Origin: a virus
Length of the DNA: 64,000 bases
Direction: 5' to 3' (one strand)
IMG/VR virus record: IMGVR_UViG_3300031973_001557
Span: 1-64,000 of that record
The position numbers and the translations under genes are program-made. Each line of letters starts with the position of its first letter. Within the stretch, counting starts at the first letter, position 1. The notes beneath the pieces are model-generated. The model was given only the letters and a program-made list of their open reading frames with translations, was not told where the DNA came from and searched no databases. Below are positions 33,561 through 43,000 of the stretch, piece after piece.

Positions 33561-33831
33561 GGCATTAGAGTATAGAAAAAATCTTTTTACAGTTATACAT
33601 CAGATTGTATTTCATGGTAATGGTGGATACGATTTTGATACTGTATATAACTTACCTATGTGGTTAAGAAAATTTACTTATCATGAAATTAAAAATTATT
33701 ATGATAAGGAGAAAGAGCAATATCAAAAAGCTAGTAGGGGAAATAATACTACCACATTAGTTAATCCAGATGGGACTATAAATAAACAAGAGTTTAAAAA
33801 CGCTCAACCTCGTGCTCCAATTTATAAATAA
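33466..33831 (+). CDS. Overlapping gp51-like frame without a standard start; possible frameshift extension
   Basis: The +1 frame relative to the gp26-like gene is open from 33466 to the stop at 33829-33831 (121 codons). It has no ATG, GTG or TTG until an internal ATG at 33658, and that ATG lies inside the conserved-looking region. The peptide after the gp26-like stop reads ALEYRKNLFTVIHQIVFHGN, GGYDFDTVYNLPMWLRKFTY, then a Lys/Tyr helix, resembling T4 gp51-type hub assembly proteins (LPMWLR compares with MPIYLR). A shift by +1 or -2 on T9 (33483-33491), transcript slippage there, or a non-standard start such as CTG 33547 would express it. It fills almost all of the 295-nt gap before the tape measure. 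Confidence 0.75.
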   Translation, partial: HQIWTYFFLQKEAINLSASQLLSSSFILTSSEALEYRKNLFTVIHQIVFHGNGGYDFDTVYNLPMWLRKFTYHEIKNYYDKEKEQYQKASRGNNTTTLVNPDGTINKQEFKNAQPRAPIYK

Positions 33832-33844
33832 TTTATTTGCTAGA

Positions 33845-33853
33845 TATTTATTA
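33845..33853 (+). promoter_or_regulatory. Late-motif variant TATTTATTA
   Basis: TATTTATTA ends 2 nt before the ATG of the tape-measure gene at 33856. This is the closest spacing in the set and incompatible with a normal -10 position for that start. Confidence 0.4.
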
Positions 33854-33855
33854 TT

Positions 33856-36324
33856 ATGGCATTAACACCAGAACAACAAAAAGTATTAAATAAATTATTA
33901 GCTGAAGGTTTAATTACTCAAAAGCAAATTAATGATGTTGCTAAAGATACAGCAGCTACTAATCAACTTATTAATGATACTCTAGAAACACAGAGTAGAA
34001 TAAATCAATCAAATCTTGATACTCAATTTAAAGCTTATACTCAATCTGCAAGACTTACAGATGAAATTGAAGAGCAGTTAAATATACAAAGAAAAAGAAA
34101 TAAAGAAGAAAGAGAGTTAGCTAAACTTACTAATGATATTAGCTCAACATTAAATAAACAAATAAAAGATTTTAAGAGCGTAGATAAAATTAATGCTCAA
34201 ATATCAAAAAATACAGATCTACAAAAAAGAATTAAAACTGAAATAGCTAATGCTGATAGTAAATCAAAAGCTATTTTAGCTGAATATTCTAGTTTAGAGT
34301 CACAAATTACTGCTGAAGTTGAAAAACAAGATACCTTAACAGGTCAAGAGTTGATTGATAGTCAACAAAAATTAAGTAATTTATTAAATCAAGCAGATGT
34401 ATTAAAAGATAATTTAACTTCACAGCAATCAATATTAGTAGCATTAGATGAGCAAAGTACTGCTATAGATACTGCAAACCAAGCTTTAGAAGCTCAAAAA
34501 GATAATGTAAAAGATATAAATAAAAGGTTAGGATTATCAGGCGGAATAGTTAAAGGAGCAACTAAATTATTTAGAGGATTAGGTATAGATTCAGCAGCTG
34601 ATCAAATGGGTGGGTTAAATGAGGAGCTACAAACGATGGCCGAAGAAGGAGCTAGCTCAGGAGATATAATGAAAAAATCTTTTACTGGATCAACAGATGC
34701 CCTTAAAGAAGGCTTGAAAGATCCTTTAACACAAATAACTTTATTAGGAGCTGCTGGTATAGGTATTTTTAAAATGCTTTTAAATTTTGCGTTAGAAGCT
34801 GATAAAGGATTTGGTCAGATAGTTAAACAAACGGGATTACAGAATGATGCAGCATTAAAAGTAAGAGATAATATATCTCAACAAGCAGCAGCTACGGATA
34901 ATCTTTTTATAAATTCTAAAAATTTAACAGAATCATTTAATACTCTAACACAACAAACTGGAATGTTAGCTGATTTTGGAGGTCAAACATTAGAAACATT
35001 TACCTCTTTAAATAAACAGTTAGGATTATCAGAAAAAGGAGCTACTCAACTTACAATGCAAGCTAGAATGCAAGGTAAGAATACTGAACGAGTATTAGAA
35101 AATACCGTTGGAGTAGTAAATCAAATAAATAAACAAAATAAAAGTGCTTTAAGTGCTAAAGAAATATTAAACGATGTTGCTGAGGTTTCTGCAGATATAG
35201 CTGTATCTCTAGGTCAAAATCCAGAAGCAATTGCTGCTGCGGTAGCAGAAGCTAAACTATTAGGTTTAAATCTAGATGAAGTTGCGGGTATAGCAGATGG
35301 ATTACTTAATATACAAGGTTCCCTTCAAGCTGAAATGGAAGCAGAATTAATATTGGGTAAAAATTTAAACTTAGAAAAAGCAAGAAGTTTAGCTTTAGAT
35401 AATGATATGGCTGGATTAGCTGAAGAACTTCGTAATCAAGAAGAGATAATGCTAGCTTTTAGAACTGGAAATAGAATAGAGCAAGAAGCTGCCGCTAAAG
35501 CTTTAGGATTATCTAGAGAGCAAATGGGTCAAATAATTCAACAACAGGATTATTTAAATTTAAGTCAGGAAGAATATACAGCTGCATATGGTGAACAATC
35601 ATATGAACAAATGCAACAATTAGATGCTCAAGAAAAAATGAATGCATCAATGGAGCAATTTAAAATGGCTATGGCTGATGTTGCTGTACAAATGATTCCG
35701 ATTATAGAAGGTATTGCAAATTTTATATCAGGTTTAGCAAAAGCAAAAGGTGGAGCAGGAGCATTAGTAACAGTGTTAGGAGTAATCGCAAGTCTTTCAG
35801 TAGCAGCCTCTATTGCAAAAATTATTTCATCTTTTGCTCAAATACCAATGGGGGTTGGTATACCACTAGGTATAGCTGCTTCTATCAGTATGTTAGCATT
35901 AATTAGTTCTGCAAAAGCTAAAGTAGCTAAAGCAACTCAAGCAAAAGATTTAAGACAAAGATCAGGTCAAAAGGCAGTAATGTCTCAAACTTTAGGTGGA
36001 TTAGAACCAGTATTACCTGCACCTGAAGATGATATAGTAATGGGTCCAGGAATTTTAAATAAAGTTGAAAGAGCAGAAGCAATGGATAGAAATCCAAGAC
36101 CTGGAATAACAAACTCAGTATTAGAATCAAAAGCTCAAGCAAAAGAAAAAGTAATAGTTAATAATGATAACTCTGAATTAGTTAAACAAAATAGTGAAAT
36201 GATGGCAATGTTTAAATCTATGAATCAATCTTTAAACTCTATCAATAAAAAAGAATCGAATGTTTACCTTGGATCTGAACAAGTACAAAATAATCTTAAT
36301 AGATCTACTGCAGGATTAAGGTAA
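33856..36324 (+). CDS. Tape measure / tail length protein
   Basis: An 822-residue, mostly helical protein. Residues 1-240 are coiled-coil-like with many Gln/Asn/Lys/Glu. Hydrophobic segments occur near 290-310 (TLLGAAGIGIFKMLLNFALE) and 630-690 (GALVTVLGVIASLSVAASIA, IPLGIAASISMLALISSAKA), as in tape-measure proteins that cross the host membrane during DNA entry. The C-terminus is polar with Gln/Asn/Ser. It lies directly after the gp26/gp51-like pair, the canonical location. T4 uses gp29 (590 residues) as its tape measure, and this protein is its likely functional counterpart though not clearly homologous. Confidence 0.85.
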   Translation: MALTPEQQKVLNKLLAEGLITQKQINDVAKDTAATNQLINDTLETQSRINQSNLDTQFKAYTQSARLTDEIEEQLNIQRKRNKEERELAKLTNDISSTLNKQIKDFKSVDKINAQISKNTDLQKRIKTEIANADSKSKAILAEYSSLESQITAEVEKQDTLTGQELIDSQQKLSNLLNQADVLKDNLTSQQSILVALDEQSTAIDTANQALEAQKDNVKDINKRLGLSGGIVKGATKLFRGLGIDSAADQMGGLNEELQTMAEEGASSGDIMKKSFTGSTDALKEGLKDPLTQITLLGAAGIGIFKMLLNFALEADKGFGQIVKQTGLQNDAALKVRDNISQQAAATDNLFINSKNLTESFNTLTQQTGMLADFGGQTLETFTSLNKQLGLSEKGATQLTMQARMQGKNTERVLENTVGVVNQINKQNKSALSAKEILNDVAEVSADIAVSLGQNPEAIAAAVAEAKLLGLNLDEVAGIADGLLNIQGSLQAEMEAELILGKNLNLEKARSLALDNDMAGLAEELRNQEEIMLAFRTGNRIEQEAAAKALGLSREQMGQIIQQQDYLNLSQEEYTAAYGEQSYEQMQQLDAQEKMNASMEQFKMAMADVAVQMIPIIEGIANFISGLAKAKGGAGALVTVLGVIASLSVAASIAKIISSFAQIPMGVGIPLGIAASISMLALISSAKAKVAKATQAKDLRQRSGQKAVMSQTLGGLEPVLPAPEDDIVMGPGILNKVERAEAMDRNPRPGITNSVLESKAQAKEKVIVNNDNSELVKQNSEMMAMFKSMNQSLNSINKKESNVYLGSEQVQNNLNRSTAGLR

Positions 36325-36338
36325 TTTATAAATTATTA

Positions 36339-36347
36339 TATTTATAA
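36339..36347 (+). promoter_or_regulatory. Late-motif TATTTATAA
   Basis: TATTTATAA lies 9 nt upstream of the ATG at 36357. Confidence 0.45.
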
Positions 36348-36356
36348 TAAAATACA

Positions 36357-36701
36357 ATGGGATTAAAAGATAAACTTACAAACGAAGGCTCAAGCTTCTC
36401 ATATAATAATGGAGGAAATGCTGCAACATTAGATGGATCTTTAGATCAATCAAAATTACATGGTGATCCAAATGGAGGACCAGGTTACTCTTTAGATGGT
36501 AGTAGTTTTAATCAAGTAAATAACTCTTATCAACAATATCAAGATGGAGCTACTAATTTCTTACCACAACCATCTCAATTAGATACTAATGGTGTTACAC
36601 CAAGTGGACCTTTAAAAGCACCTAATACTATCTCAGTAAATAATACTTTTGCAAACGGTACATATAGAAATAATCTACCTGAAGGTGCTCAGACTTTTTA
36701 A
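36357..36701 (+). CDS. Gly/Asn-rich baseplate-region protein
   Basis: A 114-residue low-complexity protein rich in Gly, Asn, Ser and Pro (SSFSYNNGGNAATLDGSLDQ, KLHGDPNGGPGYSLDGSS). It lacks clear helices and is probably extended. It lies between the tape measure and a large baseplate protein, and begins after its own late motif. I know of no specific function; a small structural or linker protein of the baseplate is plausible. Expression context argues it is real. Confidence 0.6.
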   Translation: MGLKDKLTNEGSSFSYNNGGNAATLDGSLDQSKLHGDPNGGPGYSLDGSSFNQVNNSYQQYQDGATNFLPQPSQLDTNGVTPSGPLKAPNTISVNNTFANGTYRNNLPEGAQTF

Positions 36702-36712
36702 AATAGGTAAAA

Positions 36713-39610
36713 ATGAGCTTGTTAGGATCTTTCAAAGACGGTACTCAAACCGATCTTACATCTTTAAAGTATGGTAATGACCGAAAAGGTGGTGGATCTT
36801 CTAATGAACCATATATTTTTAATCCTATACTATCAAATGTAATACCAGGTACATTTAATAATTTATTACAACCTCTCCCTGTAGGTACTAATATAGATGG
36901 AATCGTTAGAGGTGGACTTGCTGGACCCTTACATGCAGCCGATGATGTAAAACGAATAAGCAGAAAACTATTTGATAATAAAAATATATCTGGTACTTTA
37001 TTTACAATAAAACAGCAAGTTTTATCTAAAATAGCTCCTCGCACCCAACATTCTAAAGGTCTATTAAATGAAGGTATTTATAGTCCATTAAATACTCTAG
37101 CCCAAGTAGGTGGAGGATTTTTAGGATTTCATACTGAAAAACAAGGACCTATTGTAGGAGTTACTAATCGATATTTAGACTCTGTAAAACCTACCTTAAA
37201 TATACCAACAACCCAATTAACTTCCATACCTGAAGGACCAGCATTACCAAACCAACCTACACCAGATATAGATAACGATGGTATTCCTGATACTATAGAT
37301 GTTAATTCCATTAATCCACCAACGATTGGAAGTAATAGTAGATTAGCGGGATTATTTTTTGTACATCAAGAAGGATTTCCTGTAAAAAATAAAGCATTAT
37401 TTCCATTTAAACTACACAATCCCCTAATTAATGTATATTCATATAGAGGTGGTCCAAGCTCAGTTTTAGGTTTAGGTAGGACTAATCTTAAATTTGCAAC
37501 TACTATAACGGGTGCTCCTATTAAAATTGAAAAATTTAATACTAATAGTTTTACTGATGGAGTTAACAAAAACTATATCGGATCAGGAGCTGAATATCGA
37601 TTAGCATTTTTATATAGACACCAATATAATACTTTTAATTATCGCGAAGATACTGGATTTTTTACAGGTAAATATTTTTTTAATTTAGCTAAAAAACAAG
37701 ATAATCAAACTTTATTAAAAACTGTACCACTTTCAAAACAAAAAAAATCATCCTTTAGCTTTAGATTACCATTTATTGAAAGTCCAAGATTCATAAATAG
37801 ATTAGTAAATTATTATGGAATATACTACAACAAGTATGTCCCAGGAGATCCTAATTCTATTCCAATTACAAGGATTGACACTGGAATTACAACCACTACT
37901 TTAGGTACTGATAAAAATAATCAAGTACCTTTAAGAACTGCAAATAGTAATCCAACTAAAGACTTTCAGTGGAATATTACTCAAATTAAAGGTGTTGAAA
38001 ATAACCAATCTATAAACGATAGTAGTATTTTAGAAAGTGCTCCTACAATACGAGAGAACTTTACTAGAAGAATTAATGCATATGCAAATTACGCTCCTTC
38101 ATATTCTCCTAACAATATAATTGATAATAGACTAGGTTTAGGAAATCCTGGAGGTCGTAATTCAAAAACTGCATATCAACAACCAGGAAGTGCAGTTCGG
38201 TATGATGATATAGATTTAACAATAAATACTCCTAATGATAATAATAGTACACGCACTAGAGAACAATTAAATGCTGCATTAGATAAATTAAATGCTCTTG
38301 GAGTGTATGGTCCTACTAGAGATATGGTAACTGGTCAAGTAGGAGGTAATTCTATTATACCTGTTGACGACTTAGTTAAATTTAATATAGGGGTAATATC
38401 AAATGGTAATGCAAGTAGATCTAGATTTTTACACTTTAGAGCCTTTTTAGGGGATATAACTGATGATTATTCTTCTAACTGGGATACTCATAATTATGTT
38501 GGTAGAGCAGAAAATTTTTATAATTATACCGGTCAGTTTGAAAGAAATATTTCTTTATCGTTTATAGTAGCAGCACAATCTAAAGCTGAACTTATTCCGA
38601 TGTATAAAAAATTAAACTTTTTAGCATCAGCTATGGCTGGAGATTATACAGGAGCAGGATATTTAGCTGGGAATTTAATGGAATTAACTATAGGTGGTTA
38701 TGTATATAGAACACCTGGATTTTTAAAAGGTATAACTTATACTCTAAAGCAAGGATATCCGTGGGAGATAGGTTTAACTAGAGGAGCAGGAGAAGGATTT
38801 GGTATTGATACTACTGTTAAAGAACTTTGTCATTATGTAGAAGTTTCAGGATTTAACTTTACTGTAATACACGACTTCCTACCAACATTAGCTAAAACTC
38901 CTGATATTACTACTAAAAGATTTATATCTTTACAAGATATTTATGGTAATAGCTATAATACTTTTGGTAATAGACCTGAGAATGAAATAGTTCAAGAAAA
39001 ATTAGCTGAGTTAGAAAGAAATAGTGAAACTAATACACCTGAAACTTTACCAGAAGATCCAGGAGATATTTTATTTGATCTTTCAGGACTAGGAGAAGAG
39101 TTACAACAAGCTGCATTTGTTGATGATGATGTAGTTATTACTACACCAACTAATAATGAAAATAATACATCACCTAATCCAGATATTCCTAAACCTAATG
39201 CATCAGCACAATCTACACGAGAACCTAGCGTTCAAGGAGGAGGATCAATAATTGATGCAAGAGAAAACGATATTGTTACTGTTGATGTTGGACAAGGCCC
39301 TCAGGAAGTTACAATAACGCAATTTTTTCCAGGTCTTGGTGTCTTTGGTACTGCAGCTGATGGTAGTGTAGTAGATTTAACTCCTTTCTTTGAACAAGAT
39401 CCTGATTTTGCAGATACTTTAGATGAAATAGTAGTAAAACCAAGAGAAGAGGCAGCTACTATAGAAATAGAGCCATTAAGCTTAACTGAAATAGCTGCTC
39501 CTATAAATACACCTGAAACTATAGAAAAAGTAGATGAAATACCTCTTGACTTTGGAGATGATTCAAAAGAGGCTAAAAATTATTCTGATTTCAGAGATAA
39601 ATTAAATTAA
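36713..39610 (+). CDS. Large baseplate / tube-initiator-type structural protein
   Basis: A 965-residue protein. Residues 1-330 are an extended, Gly/Pro/Asn-rich region including a DIDNDGIPDTIDVNS calcium-loop-like segment (about 185-197). Residues about 560-760 form the recognisable core: RFLHFRAFLGDITDDYSSNW, YVGRAENFYNYTGQFERNIS, then SFIVAAQSKAELIPMYKKLN and LMELTIGGYVYRTPGFLKGI, a pattern of T4-like baseplate proteins near the tube (gp54 or gp48 type). The C-terminal 200 residues are acidic and low-complexity. Gene order supports the baseplate role, but its exact counterpart in T4 is uncertain. Confidence 0.75.
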   Translation: MSLLGSFKDGTQTDLTSLKYGNDRKGGGSSNEPYIFNPILSNVIPGTFNNLLQPLPVGTNIDGIVRGGLAGPLHAADDVKRISRKLFDNKNISGTLFTIKQQVLSKIAPRTQHSKGLLNEGIYSPLNTLAQVGGGFLGFHTEKQGPIVGVTNRYLDSVKPTLNIPTTQLTSIPEGPALPNQPTPDIDNDGIPDTIDVNSINPPTIGSNSRLAGLFFVHQEGFPVKNKALFPFKLHNPLINVYSYRGGPSSVLGLGRTNLKFATTITGAPIKIEKFNTNSFTDGVNKNYIGSGAEYRLAFLYRHQYNTFNYREDTGFFTGKYFFNLAKKQDNQTLLKTVPLSKQKKSSFSFRLPFIESPRFINRLVNYYGIYYNKYVPGDPNSIPITRIDTGITTTTLGTDKNNQVPLRTANSNPTKDFQWNITQIKGVENNQSINDSSILESAPTIRENFTRRINAYANYAPSYSPNNIIDNRLGLGNPGGRNSKTAYQQPGSAVRYDDIDLTINTPNDNNSTRTREQLNAALDKLNALGVYGPTRDMVTGQVGGNSIIPVDDLVKFNIGVISNGNASRSRFLHFRAFLGDITDDYSSNWDTHNYVGRAENFYNYTGQFERNISLSFIVAAQSKAELIPMYKKLNFLASAMAGDYTGAGYLAGNLMELTIGGYVYRTPGFLKGITYTLKQGYPWEIGLTRGAGEGFGIDTTVKELCHYVEVSGFNFTVIHDFLPTLAKTPDITTKRFISLQDIYGNSYNTFGNRPENEIVQEKLAELERNSETNTPETLPEDPGDILFDLSGLGEELQQAAFVDDDVVITTPTNNENNTSPNPDIPKPNASAQSTREPSVQGGGSIIDARENDIVTVDVGQGPQEVTITQFFPGLGVFGTAADGSVVDLTPFFEQDPDFADTLDEIVVKPREEAATIEIEPLSLTEIAAPINTPETIEKVDEIPLDFGDDSKEAKNYSDFRDKLN

Positions 39611-39622
39611 TAAATTTTTAAT

Positions 39623-40000
39623 ATGGGTAGATATACTAGTGTAAAAGTAATGAATGATAGGGATTATAAAAAAGAATTATATGTTAATCAAAAATATCCT
39701 ATACCACCTTTAGATCCTAATGATATATATGTTTATGCTAATGAAACTGATAGATATGATATATTTGCTGATAAATTTTACGGTGATTCTACGTTATGGT
39801 ATATTATTTCTTTAGCTAATACTGAAAGTAATACCAATATGGCTTCTATATATCCACCAGTAGGTAAAAGAATTAGAATACCAATTGATTATGTTCAGTT
39901 TGAAAGTCTTTATATGCAAGGAAATCGACGTAGAGTATTTACTCAAGGTCTTAATTATAAAAACTTTAATACTGGATATGTAAGAAATATTTATAATTAA
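39623..40000 (+). CDS. LysM-like baseplate protein (gp53-type)
   Basis: A 125-residue protein with a single LysM-like unit: NDIYVYANETDRYDIFADKF, YGDSTLWYIISLANTESNTN and the closing GKRIRIPIDY. Such LysM-like domains occur in T4 gp53 and in tail X-type proteins, which lock wedges or bind hub components. The N-terminal 25 residues and basic C-terminus flank it. It lies between two large baseplate genes and is 5 nt from the next. Confidence 0.8.
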   Translation: MGRYTSVKVMNDRDYKKELYVNQKYPIPPLDPNDIYVYANETDRYDIFADKFYGDSTLWYIISLANTESNTNMASIYPPVGKRIRIPIDYVQFESLYMQGNRRRVFTQGLNYKNFNTGYVRNIYN

Positions 40001-40005
40001 ATCAA

Positions 40006-43000
40006 ATGCCACAAAGAACAGCTCATTCAGATAGTTTTAAGCATATAATTGGTCAAGGTTTTGCATTAGATGTACAAAAAGCATTAAATAATAAGCAAAG
40101 GTTAATGGCTATTAAAGGTGATGCTCATAATCAATATTTTAATAATAATAGTCCTTGGATAAAATTAGCATCATCAGTAAAAGTCCTTGCAGATAATAAT
40201 GGAAAAAATAAACTTATAAGCGCTGGCTTACCACCTAATACATTTTTAGGTAATAAACTAGCAACTAATTTTTATTTATTTTCTGAAATGAAAGCTGGTA
40301 GGGCTGAAAGAGAAACAGTAACTGTTGGGGATCTTTATAATGCTACACCTTCATTAATTCAAAAAGGAGCTGAATTTTTACTAGGAGAGGACATAACAAA
40401 TAAAATAAGTAATAGTGAGATAGGATTGTACTCACACGGTCCAACAACATTTTACAGTTCAGGTAAAAATGCAGGTATTGCTGGTAGACATGGAGGTAGC
40501 TTTACTAGTGCTTATGGATTCGGAGATTTAGAGTTTGGTATTAGACCACTACCAGGTATAACAGATTTACAAATTGAAACATTAGGAAATAATGGTAGTT
40601 TAAGAAAAGCAACTCTAAAAATAAAAGCATTTAATAAAATGCAATTTAATATAATTGAATTATTATATTTAAGATTAGGATTTCATGTATTAGTTGAATT
40701 TGGAAATAGACTTTATATAAAAAATAACTTATCGGTCGGTAATGTAGGTACGACTTTAATGGAACAAAAATGGTTTGGGGATGAAAACTTTGTAGATCTT
40801 AATGATCCTGGATTAATAGGTATAGGTCAACAAATAGCACAATTAAATGAAGATATTGTAATCCAAGGTGCTAATTTAGAAAGAGCACAAAGTGAGTTTG
40901 ATGCAGCCGAAAACTTGAGAAATGTAGCATCTGATGCAATAGATGAGTCATATAAAAAAGATTATGAAGCTGCCTTGAGATATGCACAGGAGGTTACTGC
41001 AGGAGAAGGACATTATCGATTATTATATAATTATAAAGATTCTGATGAACAACGATCAGCCGATTTAATAGAGTACTTAGAAATGAGAGTTGAAATGATG
41101 AAAGAAAACGATTGGCGGGAAAGTTCAATTGAGTATACATCAAGACAACTCGAAGCAGCTCAAGAATATAATACCTTACTTGTACAGGAAAGGAAAAATG
41201 AAGAGGAAGCTAAAATTGAAGCTGAAAAACTAGAAGAAGCACAAGAAGCAATAAATAATTTAAGTTCACAAATACAAGAATTACAAGAAGATATAGGAAC
41301 TGAAATAAACGATTATTTAGATGATCTTAATAAAGATATTAATAGTTTAAGAAAAACTTATAATTATGATTATGATGGATTTATTGGTAGAGTAACTAAT
41401 TTTGATTGGAATATTGATACCAATGGAGTATATAATATTACAGTAGAAGTATTTAGTGCCGGTGACGTACTACAATCATTAACAGTTAATGGTAAAAATA
41501 GTATTGTAGGACCATTTGAATCACAATCAGATTTAGATGGTAGTAATCCATTAAATGTAACCAAAGATAGTAGTGATCTTGTAACAGCTTTAAATAATTT
41601 AGCAACATTAGCTAGAGGATATACAGTACAAGATGAAGAAGAATTTGTAAGAAGTCAATTAAGTGCATATACATTAAGAGCCTTAACAGGAGATACTCAA
41701 GAAGGGGATCCAAGTGTAAATCTTGCTGAAGATACAACTCAAGGTTCTATCGAACAAGCTACTTTAATTGCAAAACAACCAGGCTTTTCTGGGAATAACT
41801 ACATGAGCGGATATGCTAGTTTTGGCGGCACAGAGGCAAAAAGATCTCCTATATTGTATACTAATAGAATACAAACTATAATAAAAATTATTGGTGGAAC
41901 TAGAGAAGAACAATTTGGGGAATTAGGCACTGCATCAGGAGGAGGCTTTTATACCACAGATCCAGGATTTGAAGTAGTAAAAGTAAAAAGTAACGGAAAT
42001 GGAGTAGCATCTAATTCATTTTATATTACTTTAAAATTTTATTTACAATTAATACAAGCAATTTGTTTACCAAAAAGTACACCACATGGTTCACTAGGAA
42101 CCCCTTTCATACGTATCTTAACTGAAAGAGGAAAATATTTATTTACTAGTCATAATATGTTGGCATCTAGTAAACCAAGTATATGTGTGGTTTCTACTGA
42201 ATTTGATATTGGAAGTCTCTTAGATAGTGCAGGAGGTAAATTATTTGTTCCACCATCTTCACCTAGAGCATTATCAATATTAAGTGATAAAGGATCAGGA
42301 AAGAATTTTTTTGCTGATTATCGAGTAATAAAAGATGATGTAGTATATGGTGATATTATGAATATCTATCTTAATATGGATTTTTTAGCTAAATCACTAT
42401 TAGAAGAAGATACTAACGATCTTGGTAATGTAAATTTTTTACAACATATATCTAGAATTTGCAAAGGAATAAACGATTCATTTGGCAATACTACCCAAAT
42501 AGATTTTAAAGTAGATGAAGATAGAAATGTATGTTATTTTGTAGATAAAAAATCTTTACCAAATTTAAACGGATTATTATCAGAGGCAAATAAACCAACT
42601 AATCCATATATTTTTAATATAAACGGATTTGCTAATGCTCAAGGCTTAGGTCTTGTTGGTAATATAGTAAGAAATTTTAACTTAAAATCTACAATACCTC
42701 CTGATTTAGCTACACTAATAACCGTAGGAGCTAATCAAGCAGGAAGTGGTGCTACAGGTGGATTTGATGGTACATCTTTTTCTAAATGGAATAGTGGATT
42801 AAGTGATAGAGTAGTACCAACTCGATTTATAGAAGGATTTAATCCTACCACTGGTAATTTAGCTACTATACAAAAGCGTAATAAAATTTATATAGAATAT
42901 TTATCAGCTTTAGAAAAACTATATAATGTTGAATTAGATGATGAAAAAGATGTTGATGTAACTGTATCATATAAAACTTTTTTATGGGCAGAATGGGGAC

